Part shown: positions 1-5,281 of the stretch, in pieces | Position numbering within the stretch: position 1 is the stretch's first letter | Layout of the letters: each line of letters begins with the position of its first letter | NCBI GenBank assembly: GCA_009778535.1 | Contig: WRJP01000031.1 | Location: 1-14,695, forward strand | Source: Propionibacteriaceae bacterium | GTDB lineage: Bacteria; Actinomycetota; Actinomycetes; Propionibacteriales; Propionibacteriaceae | Length of the DNA: 14,695 bases | Reading direction: 5' to 3' | Translations under genes and position numbers: made by a program | Notes under the pieces: model-generated | Told to the model about the DNA's origin: nothing | Seen by the model: only the letters and a program-made list of their open reading frames with translations | The model's database searches: none

Positions 1-1
1 G

Positions 2-79
2 CCCGCTATCCGCTCCCCTCCCGCTCCCAAGGAGATAGCAAGAATTGGCCAATACCAAAGTCAAGTGAGCGTAGGATAA
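2..79 (+). CDS. possible 3' end of an upstream gene, partial
   Basis: A frame open from the left edge ends at TAA (77-79), four bases before the GTG of the next gene, which would suit an operon. The visible tail reads ...KEIARIGQYQSQVSVG. A second plus-strand frame is also open here and ends at TGA 85-87, overlapping the same GTG, so which frame (if either) is coding cannot be settled from 80 bases. I do not recognise the peptide. The segment must also hold the ribosome-binding site of the next gene (AGGA, 73-76). Confidence 0.3.
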   Translation, partial: PAIRSPPAPKEIARIGQYQSQVSVG

Positions 80-83
80 GAGG

Positions 84-353
84 GTGAGTCTTGTTATGCG
101 CATAGTTGGCGCCTTGGTGTCAGGAATCGTCGTCTCGTCGCTTAAGGGCGGCTGGCGAAAGGTCACTGGAGAGGCACCGCCAAAAGCCAACGATCTGGAC
201 GTACCGGTTAAAAAGACACTGCTGTGGGCGATGGTCAGCGCGATGGCTGTCGCCGGAGTAGAGGTGCTGGCAGCCAGAGCAGGCGCAAAAAGAAGCAAGC
301 CGTTTTCAAAAGACGAAGGTGCCGGCGCGGTTATCGGCGAAATTGAAAGCTAG
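84..353 (+). CDS. DUF4235 small membrane protein
   Basis: This 89-residue protein matches the pattern of the actinobacterial DUF4235 family: a glycine-rich N-terminal hydrophobic segment (about 5-20), the signature GGWRKVTGEAPP (about 22-33), then a second hydrophobic segment (about 46-65) and a charged tail. It is probably an inner-membrane protein with two short membrane helices; no biochemical role is known to me. The GTG start at 84 is supported by AGGA seven bases upstream; an ATG at 96 is an alternative. The gene ends five bases before the convergent DUF4193 gene. The family assignment comes from the motif and length and was not checked by a search. Confidence 0.75.
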   Translation: MSLVMRIVGALVSGIVVSSLKGGWRKVTGEAPPKANDLDVPVKKTLLWAMVSAMAVAGVEVLAARAGAKRSKPFSKDEGAGAVIGEIES

Positions 354-358
354 ATCAG

Positions 359-655
359 CTACCCTGCACAGTCAATGCAGTACGAGAGATTGTTTTTCGT
401 TTTTGCTATCTGAGAAAGATGTTTCACCAAAAAGCAGGCTGCGCAGGTGAATTCATCAGCTTGGCGCGGCAGCACTCGCACCGTCAACTCCTCATGCGAC
501 AGGTCAGCACCTGGTAGCTCAAAAGACTCAGCAGCCTCTACCTCATCTTCATCGACGATGCCAGAGTTCTTATCGTTGCGCCGGTTCTTGAGTTCCTCAA
601 TACTGTCTTCGCTCTCCTCGTCTTTCCTGCGCGGAGCATCGTAGTCAGTAGCCAT
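359..655 (-). CDS. DUF4193 zinc-ribbon protein
   Basis: This 98-residue acidic protein fits the DUF4193 family, which is nearly universal in actinobacteria. Visible hallmarks are the start MATDYDAPRR, the block SIEELKNRRNDK (18-29), a strongly acidic linker, ESFELPGADLS (43-53), and VRVLPRQADEFTCAACFLV (59-77). Cysteine pairs at 71/74 and 93/96 would form a four-cysteine zinc ribbon. The function is not established; the ribbon and acidic N-terminus suggest protein or nucleic-acid binding, which is inference. It starts at ATG 655 and is divergent from sepH across a 182-base gap. A related arrangement, with the DUF4193 gene facing a small membrane-protein gene, occurs in mycobacteria. Confidence 0.88.
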   Translation of the reverse strand: MATDYDAPRRKDEESEDSIEELKNRRNDKNSGIVDEDEVEAAESFELPGADLSHEELTVRVLPRQADEFTCAACFLVKHLSQIAKTKNNLSYCIDCAG

Positions 656-837
656 AGTCGGTTCCGTCCACTTCAGTTACACCAATCGTTGCGTAAAGGG
701 TTATACCATACACCAAGAACAAAAGAAAGTGTCATTAGAATTTTTAAATTCCTCGATTGTGCGACGCTTTTCACAAATGAGTCGCGGACAAGGTGCCTGG
801 CTTGGTAGGTTACCTACATCAGTATTTTGGATGAGAG
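656..837. promoter_or_regulatory. divergent promoter region between DUF4193 gene and sepH
   Basis: This AT-richer 182-base gap separates two divergent genes and must contain both promoters. It holds the palindrome GTAGGT-T-ACCTAC at 805-817 close to the sepH start. No strong consensus -35/-10 pair stands out. I looked for the missing N-terminal part of SepH in all three plus frames here and did not see it: the sepH frame is closed by TGA at 832-834. Confidence 0.5.
805..817. promoter_or_regulatory. palindrome upstream of sepH
   Basis: GTAGGT and ACCTAC are perfect 6-base inverted arms around one central T, 20 bases before the sepH ATG. The half-site GTAGGTTA is also present in the long palindrome upstream of trhA (13709-13732). 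It could be an operator, but a short palindrome like this can also arise by chance. Confidence 0.35.
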
Positions 838-1779
838 ATGTGTGACCAGTTAGAAATCCGAATGGAAAGCTCCCTAAGCCCTCGCGAAATTCAATCGCGT
901 ATCAGAGCAGGAGCGAGTCCAGCGCAGGTTGCTGCGGCAGCAGGTGTCCCCCTCGAAAAAATCGAAACCTACGCCGTTCCTATCTTGGCCGAACGTGAAT
1001 ACCTCGCCATCGAAGCTCAGCGAAATGCTGTCAGACGCGGTGCGGACACGTTAGCTGGTTCACTTTCGAGTGTCATATCGGAAAGACTTGCCAGCCGCGG
1101 GATCGACCCTGACAGCTTAGAGTGGGACGCACGGCGCGTCGCAAATCGGAAGTGGGAAGTTAAAATCACCTACTACTCCGGGAAAGCTGCCCACGAAGCC
1201 CTGTTTGAATATGACCAAAGCGGTCGATTTTCTATCGCTGACAATGACGAAGCTAAATGGCTAATTGGGTTACGTTCGGCTTCGCATGGCCCACAGCCAA
1301 CCAAACGCAGACCAGAAGAATCCACCGTTGAGTTGAACCCAGATTTGGCGTTGATACGTGCGGTGCAGTCTCCGATTGAAGCCTACGCAGAAGCAGACCC
1401 CGAACAAGAAGGGTTTAGCGATGATGCCTCAGACGACGCATACACTCCGGGCGTATTAGCCGAAGTGGATGGCATCTACGACTATCAGCCCAGGTCAGGC
1501 TCAAGTGTTGATGTGCTGTATGACATGCTTTCGGGTCTTGATGAGGATTCGGTGAAGATTTACACCGGATTGCTTGCCGAGCAAAATTCTGAAGCCGTGC
1601 AGCCGCTCACAAACGCGCCTATCGACTTCCTCCCCCCTGAATCCGCACCAGCCCAGCCAATGCTGGTAGAACCTGCACCGCAAGCTGCGGAAAAACCTCA
1701 GCCCTCAAAAAGACGGCGTGCCCACGTACCCAGTTGGGATGAGATCGTTTTCGGTTCGGGTTCCACCCCCGCTAGTTGA
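838..1779 (+). CDS. sepH: SepH-like cell-division regulator, N-terminally short
   Basis: In Streptomyces and mycobacteria SepH (DUF3071) binds FtsZ and stimulates its assembly during septation. This 313-residue protein shows the helix-turn-helix core of the family at its start, LEIRMESSLSPREIQSRIRAG (5-25), followed by AQVAAAAGVPLEKIETYAVPILAEREY (29-55). A long low-complexity acidic middle (about 150-285) follows. It closes with the conserved motif RAHVPSWDEIVFG (about 295-307). Known SepH proteins carry roughly 45-55 residues before the LxIxMES block that are missing here, because a TGA lies two codons upstream of ATG 838. GGAT about 8 bases upstream can serve as ribosome-binding site. It is followed closely by a repeat element and an IS110 element. 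The identification is strong; whether the short N-terminus is functional is open. Confidence 0.85.
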   Translation: MCDQLEIRMESSLSPREIQSRIRAGASPAQVAAAAGVPLEKIETYAVPILAEREYLAIEAQRNAVRRGADTLAGSLSSVISERLASRGIDPDSLEWDARRVANRKWEVKITYYSGKAAHEALFEYDQSGRFSIADNDEAKWLIGLRSASHGPQPTKRRPEESTVELNPDLALIRAVQSPIEAYAEADPEQEGFSDDASDDAYTPGVLAEVDGIYDYQPRSGSSVDVLYDMLSGLDEDSVKIYTGLLAEQNSEAVQPLTNAPIDFLPPESAPAQPMLVEPAPQAAEKPQPSKRRRAHVPSWDEIVFGSGSTPAS

Positions 1780-1784
1780 TCAGC

Positions 1785-1816
1785 TCCGCTGATTACCGCC
1801 GGTCTTAGACCGACGT
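1785..1816. repeat. dispersed repeat, copy A (after sepH)
   Basis: This segment begins six bases after the sepH stop and contains CCGCTGATTACCGCC, then a stem-loop CGGTC-TTA-GACCG (1799-1811). It matches a longer relative at 14447-14500 downstream of trhA: the 18-base unit ending CCGCTGRTTACCGCC and the palindrome CGGTCNTAGACCG are shared, with a few substitutions. Both copies sit immediately 3' of a gene. It could be a REP-like intergenic repeat, a transcription-termination structure, or a target or end sequence of the adjacent IS110 element. Confidence 0.5.
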
Positions 1817-1821
1817 ACAGA

Positions 1822-1855
1822 CTCACAGAAATAATCCGGTTCAATCGACTGTGAG
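1822..1855 (+). terminator. possible sepH terminator hairpin
   Basis: The arms CTCACAG (1822-1828) and CTGTGAG (1849-1855) are a perfect 7-base inverted repeat with a 20-base loop, followed by ACTTTTATT. The position after sepH and the T-rich tail fit a weak intrinsic terminator, but the loop is long. It may instead belong to the IS110 left-end RNA. Confidence 0.35.
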
Positions 1856-1937
1856 ACTTTTATTGGCTGGTTTGGGACTGGCTAGCCATAGTTGGTGTTG
1901 GTCGTTTCGTTTTGGTTTGTGACTCATCAATCGACTG
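1841..1937 (+). repeat. 11-bp direct repeat pair TCAATCGACTG
   Basis: TCAATCGACTG occurs at 1841-1851 and again at 1927-1937, 86 bases apart, both inside the transposase's non-coding left flank. One copy could mark an element boundary or a binding site, but no third copy is visible at the right end. Confidence 0.4.
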
Positions 1938-2145
1938 ACCGCTATTGGTGTGTCTTCTTCTCGGCTTGTCCAGGTCTGAACGAGAAGGCCAGCACCACTT
2001 TGGTTTTCCTTTGTGACTTGATTAGGGGATTACCCAACCTGTTTGTTGTGGTTCATCACAGTATTGTCCATTGGTGTTTTTACCCAAACTGGTACTGGCT
2101 TCAACGACCGAGCAACTCATCTAGCTGGAAGGAAACCCGAACGCC

Positions 2146-3216
2146 ATGTATATCATGTCCCAAAACTATCCTTATGTCATCGGGGTGGACACTCATGCCC
2201 GAACCCACACCATTGCAATCGTGGACAGCTGTAATGGTGCACTTGTAGCAACTAGCCAGTTCCAAAACACACCTAAAGGCCTTACGGTAGCTGTCAACTG
2301 GGTTGGGCGACTAACAGGTGGGGACATGTCAGTGCTGTGGGCGATCGAAGGATGCGCTACCTACGGCGCTCAACTTGCCCGCCAAGTTAAAAATATTGGC
2401 TATAAAGTTACCGAAGCGCCACACTATGCCACTGGTGGCAGAAAAGGCGTCACAGGGAAAACAGATGGTTTAGATGCGCAACGTATCGGGCGGGCAGTCT
2501 TAGGGCTAGCCCCACACCAGTTACGGCATCCTCGTACCGATGATGGTGAACGTGCAGCCTTACGAATCCTACTCAGCGCTAGATACGCCATGAGTAGTGA
2601 ACGTACAGCACACGTCAACGCACTCATAGCGCTACTACGTGCTGTTGATCTTGGTATTGACGCCCGTAAACCGTTACCTGGGAAACAGATAGCTATGATC
2701 ACTAGATGGCGTTCCCGAAACGAATCAGTCCTGATCCTGGCAGCACGCACTGAAGCGGTACGTTTAGCTAAACGCATCACCTTGTTAAACCAGGAACTTC
2801 AAACAAACCAGCACCAAATGGTCAGTCTGCTTCAAACCACTCCAGCTGCTGGACTGTTAAACAAACCCGGAATCGGACCAGTAACCGCAGCTATCGCATA
2901 CACCACATGGTCACATCAAGGCCGGATCCACAACGAAGCCGCATATGCTGTCCTAGCTGGTGTCAACCCGATACCAGCATCTTCTGGAAACACAATAAGA
3001 CACCGATTGAACAGGGCTGGAGACCGACGTTTAAACCATGCCCTCCACATGGCAGTCATTTCCCGTATGACACACGACCAACCTACCCGCGAATACGTTC
3101 AAAAACGAACCGCCGAAGGAAAAACAAAACGCGAAATCCGCAGAATCCTCAAACGCTACCTAGCCCGCCAAATCTATCGCTACCTCAACAACCCAACCCA
3201 ACCAGAAGCCACTTGA
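2146..3216 (+). CDS. IS110-family transposase (DEDD + serine), intact
   Basis: This 356-residue protein has both IS110 domains. The N-terminal RuvC-like DEDD domain shows VIGVDTHARTH (D15), WAIEGCATYG (E68) and KTDGLDAQRIGR (D107, D110). The C-terminal IS116/IS110/IS902 domain shows NKPGIGPVTAAIAYTTW (about 239-255) and AYAVLAGVNPIPASSGNTI (266-284), with the putative nucleophile among S279/S280, then LNRAGDRRLNHAL and a basic tail. Such enzymes move DNA without terminal inverted repeats, guided by a structured RNA. Start ATG 2146 has GGAAGGA 12 bases upstream; ATG 2155 is an alternative. All catalytic residues and a family-typical length are present, so the element may be active. Only one copy is in the window. 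Confidence 0.93.
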   Translation: MYIMSQNYPYVIGVDTHARTHTIAIVDSCNGALVATSQFQNTPKGLTVAVNWVGRLTGGDMSVLWAIEGCATYGAQLARQVKNIGYKVTEAPHYATGGRKGVTGKTDGLDAQRIGRAVLGLAPHQLRHPRTDDGERAALRILLSARYAMSSERTAHVNALIALLRAVDLGIDARKPLPGKQIAMITRWRSRNESVLILAARTEAVRLAKRITLLNQELQTNQHQMVSLLQTTPAAGLLNKPGIGPVTAAIAYTTWSHQGRIHNEAAYAVLAGVNPIPASSGNTIRHRLNRAGDRRLNHALHMAVISRMTHDQPTREYVQKRTAEGKTKREIRRILKRYLARQIYRYLNNPTQPEAT

Positions 3217-3291
3217 CAAACCATAGGAGAGTCGAGAACCAGGAACCCCGCTAGAATCCGAAGCGCCACCTAACTCGCTCGTCATCTATTC

Positions 3292-3310
3292 TCGGAGGCC
3301 AAGCCCCCGA
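3292..3310 (+). repeat. hairpin downstream of transposase
   Basis: TCGG/CCGA and GGC/GCC form a 7-pair stem with one A.C mismatch and a CAA loop. It sits 76 bases after the transposase stop without a T-run. It may be a terminator or part of the element's right end. The rest of 3217-3430 shows no gene. Confidence 0.3.
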
Positions 3311-3430
3311 AACCCCCTTACCACCAAGACTTGAGCAGTCAGGTCACGAACACGAGGTAGTTGAGCTACTTGGGCTCGAACCCGTGAGGGCGAGACTACA
3401 TGCCATGACCGCTGCCATAGCGCTCACATA

Positions 3431-3459
3431 CATAGTACCTATGCTGTAGTATCTATGTT
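3431..3459 (+). promoter_or_regulatory. toxin-antitoxin promoter/operator, probably leaderless
   Basis: CATAG-TAC-CTATG (3431-3443) is a palindrome, and the half TAGTAYCTATG recurs as a direct repeat at 3433-3443 and 3447-3457. TAGTAT (3447-3452) looks like a -10 box seven bases before the antitoxin ATG at 3460. No Shine-Dalgarno sequence is visible, so transcription probably starts at or next to the ATG. Overlap of operator and promoter fits autoregulation by the antitoxin or the TA complex, as is usual for type II modules. Confidence 0.55.
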
Positions 3460-3744
3460 ATGAGTACGACGATACCCTTAAGCGATTTCAACCGGAACCC
3501 TTCACGCGCAACGCGGCTTGCTCGCCTCGGTTCGGTTACCATCACCGACCACGGCATACCTGCATTCGAGTTAAGAGTCCTAGCGCGGCCTAGGCTGCGC
3601 ACCGAAATGCTTGTTCGCGCTGGCGTTCTTACGCCACCTCGAATTCGCACAACCGAACCATTGCCAGACTTTAATGTCGATGCCGCCGTCGCCAGGGCTA
3701 TCGTCACTGAGATCGAAAACGAAAAGGCTGCTCGTGACTACTGA
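3460..3744 (+). CDS. Phd/YefM-type antitoxin
   Basis: This 94-residue protein begins with MSTTIPLSDFNRNPSRATRLARLGSVTITDHGIPAFELRV, the N-terminal fold of Phd/YefM antitoxins: a strand, two helices, then the 'I-T-x-x-G-x-P' hairpin. That part dimerises and binds the operator. The C-terminal third (LPDFNVDAAVARAIVTEIENEKAARDY) should be the flexible toxin-neutralising tail. It overlaps the toxin gene by 11 bases, so the two are translationally coupled. It is likely to repress its own promoter through the palindrome at 3431-3457. Pairing of a Phd-like antitoxin with a PIN toxin is common in actinobacteria. Confidence 0.82.
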   Translation: MSTTIPLSDFNRNPSRATRLARLGSVTITDHGIPAFELRVLARPRLRTEMLVRAGVLTPPRIRTTEPLPDFNVDAAVARAIVTEIENEKAARDY

Positions 3745-4210
3745 AAAGATTTGGGTTGTTGACACATCGGTGGTTTTACGGGCGATGCTTGGCGATTCTC
3801 CGGCTGCGAAGGCGTGGCTAGATCATTGTCTTGGGTTGGGGCAGACCATCGCGTGCTGCCGAATGCTTGACCTAGAGACTCGCCGAACAATTATCCGCAT
3901 GGAGTTACGAGGAAGCCTTTTACCAGGCCAGGTAGACGCCAACGCATATCTGGGAAGGTTTGCGATTGGCACTCAGATCGATGTTCTTTTTGACGAGGCA
4001 AAGCGTTTACTCCAAATGCTACGAGCATCAGATGCTCTCCACGTCGCTTTTGCACTGAGCATCGGCGTTGACGAGGCAACGGTCGTTACTCACGACCAAG
4101 AGATGGCCGCAGCGTGCGCCGCGCTTGGTTTTGATGTGTTCGACCCAGTCAACGACGACCAAAGTCGACTCGCAAAACACGGCCGCTGCGAGGTGACACC
4201 TCCTGGATAA
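3734..4210 (+). CDS. PIN-domain toxin (VapC-like RNase)
   Basis: This is a predicted Mg2+-dependent endoribonuclease toxin of the PIN/VapC superfamily; relatives cleave tRNA or rRNA. From the GTG at 3734 the protein is 158 residues and shows the four acidic active-site residues: D10 in VVDTSVVL, E48 in LDLETRR, D100 in ASDALHVAFA and D121 in VTHDQEM. The tail GFDVFDPVND is also typical. I chose GTG 3734 because it puts the conserved VVDTS motif at the N-terminus and overlaps the antitoxin stop by 11 bases; the frame is open further upstream inside the antitoxin gene but that part does not resemble a PIN protein. The gene looks intact. It is adjacent to an IS110 element, which fits an acquired module. 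Confidence 0.85.
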   Translation: MTTEKIWVVDTSVVLRAMLGDSPAAKAWLDHCLGLGQTIACCRMLDLETRRTIIRMELRGSLLPGQVDANAYLGRFAIGTQIDVLFDEAKRLLQMLRASDALHVAFALSIGVDEATVVTHDQEMAAACAALGFDVFDPVNDDQSRLAKHGRCEVTPPG

Positions 4211-4246
4211 GACCGCCGAATACCGGCTGTTCGCGCGAAAACCGTT

Positions 4247-4594
4247 TCAGCGAAGGATTTCGCGCCGAAAGTCCCTAAGCGCACTCCCCTGCCATACCAA
4301 CACGCCTTCGTCGTTGACGCTCAACTGTCCAGAGGCTGGGCCATTCACGCCAAGTTCGAGGCGAGACCCATCGGAGAATTGGAAAGTTACGAAATAGTTT
4401 GTTCCATGGCTGGAACTATTACCGGTAACTGCCATCCTTTTGTCTACAACTCGTGCAGGCGCAGTGAGCAGTGGGGCGGAACGGTCGCGTCTGGCCTGTA
4501 TCGCGGCAGGGTTCATGGTCACCGCTAGCACCACAGCCAAAATGATAATAATTGCAATAAAGGCAAAGACCCCTAATACAAACGCAAATTCCAC
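4247..4594 (-). CDS. DUF2500-family membrane protein
   Basis: This 115-residue protein has one long N-terminal membrane helix (about 4-28), a basic stop-transfer segment (NPAAIQARRDR), then a small soluble domain resembling DUF2500: APARVVDKRMAV (45-56), NYFVTFQFSDGSRLELGVNG (66-85), GQLSVNDEGVLVWQGS (88-103). The soluble domain should be largely beta-strand. The function of the family is unknown. The start is GTG at 4594; no good ribosome-binding site is visible, so the start is uncertain. It is convergent with the toxin gene, 36 bases from its end. Confidence 0.7.
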   Translation of the reverse strand: MEFAFVLGVFAFIAIIIILAVVLAVTMNPAAIQARRDRSAPLLTAPARVVDKRMAVTGNSSSHGTNYFVTFQFSDGSRLELGVNGPASGQLSVNDEGVLVWQGSALRDFRREILR

Positions 4595-4726
4595 ACCACC
4601 ATGCTAGCAAAAACCCTTGCAGGTCATCGCAAGTGCAGCGATAGAGTCCATTGACCGCCGAGCAGGGCGAGACTACTCCTATTTGGACAAAACAATCCTT
4701 TTTTCATGGCTCAGCAGGGGCGGTAT

Positions 4727-5203
4727 TCAGTCATACTCGCGGCGAAGTCGCTTGTACTGAGCCTGTATGTCAGGATGATCTGGACTTACACCCTTTGTTA
4801 CGATTCGCCAATGCCCGGCATCATCTCCAGCAGCCAAGCTGCGGCGTTTCGAGATGGTAGCGCTGCCTTCAAACAGATCAAACTGGCGAGTGAAAACTAT
4901 TGAGGCATTGACGCGTTCTTGGAAAGCTGCGGGAAGATCACCGACTTTGCTGAGCACAACCTCAAAGTCCAGGTTGGAAGCAGTCGTGAAACTCAGCACC
5001 GCAGTCTTAGGATTCCAACGCCCTTGATCGATAGTTTCCCAACCAAGGAAACTCCATTCACCGCAATTATCCTCCAGCGCCAGGAAAGCTAACGCAACCA
5101 CAATATTCTGGTATTCCCCCTGCGTTGGGCTCCACGCCAAAATCTTCGGCTTCGCCCCAGCGACGGCACTAAGCGTCTTTAAGAACGGCGGCTGCGATCT
5201 CAC
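4727..5203 (-). CDS. conserved actinobacterial protein, unknown function
   Basis: From GTG 5203 the protein has 158 residues. It resembles a family I have seen in actinobacteria without assigned function, laid out as PPFL (start), KILAWSPT (about 20-27), a strand reading GxWSFLGWETIDQGRW (about 58-73), a middle strand with LSFTT, then QERVNASIVFTRQFDL and HWRIV...PDHPDIQAQ near the end. These look like a beta-rich, PH-like fold, which is inference. The frame stays open to a TTG at 5242, but that codon lies inside a perfect inverted repeat, so the GTG at 5203 giving MRSQPPFL is preferred. It lies downstream of the sigma-factor gene on the same strand and could be its partner or simply a neighbour. 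Confidence 0.65.
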   Translation of the reverse strand: MRSQPPFLKTLSAVAGAKPKILAWSPTQGEYQNIVVALAFLALEDNCGEWSFLGWETIDQGRWNPKTAVLSFTTASNLDFEVVLSKVGDLPAAFQERVNASIVFTRQFDLFEGSATISKRRSLAAGDDAGHWRIVTKGVSPDHPDIQAQYKRLRREYD

Positions 5204-5236
5204 CGCATCATTGTGCCAGCAGAAATGAGAATCTGT

Positions 5237-5266
5237 CAGCAAGAACAGAAAATGCTGTTCTTGCTG
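5237..5266. repeat. 12-bp perfect inverted repeat between sigma gene and unknown gene
   Basis: CAGCAAGAACAG (5237-5248) and CTGTTCTTGCTG (5255-5266) pair perfectly around a six-base loop (5249-5254). It begins 15 bases after the sigma-factor stop on the minus strand. It may be a terminator or attenuator for the sigma gene, although no U-run follows the stem, or an operator for the downstream gene. Confidence 0.6.
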
Positions 5267-5281
5267 TTAAAACCAGCTAGC

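Larger units (their letters stand above)
1780..2145. other. non-coding IS110 left flank with hairpins; candidate bridge-RNA locus
   Basis: No credible gene is present in these 366 bases between sepH and the transposase; the open frames here are short or overlap the transposase start. The stretch is G/T-rich on the plus strand. It contains a two-part stem: TGGTG (1946-1950) pairs with CACCA (1993-1997), and inside it CTTCTCG (1957-1963) pairs with CGAGAAG (1981-1987), leaving an internal loop and a 17-base terminal loop. A further TGTGA/TCACA pair lies at 2012-2016 and 2056-2060. IS110-type elements carry a guide (bridge) RNA with internal binding loops in the non-coding end upstream of the transposase, so location, length and structure fit. 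The guide loops themselves were not resolved. Confidence 0.45.
1767..3254. mobile_element. IS110-family insertion sequence, ends tentative
   Basis: The element contains the transposase gene and the structured left flank. Exact ends cannot be set because IS110 elements lack terminal inverted repeats. A 9-base direct repeat, CCCCGCTAG, occurs at 1767-1775 (the last codons of sepH) and 3246-3254, enclosing about 1.47 kb, a usual IS110 size. If these are the junctions, the element inserted at the very end of sepH and supplies its stop codon. The limits given are this hypothesis; the core from about 1860 to 3230 is secure. Confidence 0.5.

Noticed and set aside
1892..2248. Open plus-strand frames upstream of the transposase
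   Set aside because: They overlap the transposase start, have atypical cysteine/tryptophan-rich composition and no ribosome-binding site; the region looks like non-coding IS110 end.
3340..3405. tRNA-like sequence with GGGCTCGAACCC
   Set aside because: The T-loop-like motif is there, but neither strand gives a five-pair T stem followed by an acceptor stem, so no tRNA is supported.
3611..3733. N-terminal extension of the PIN toxin to 3611
   Set aside because: It lies inside the antitoxin gene in another frame and lacks PIN features; GTG 3734 gives the family-typical start.
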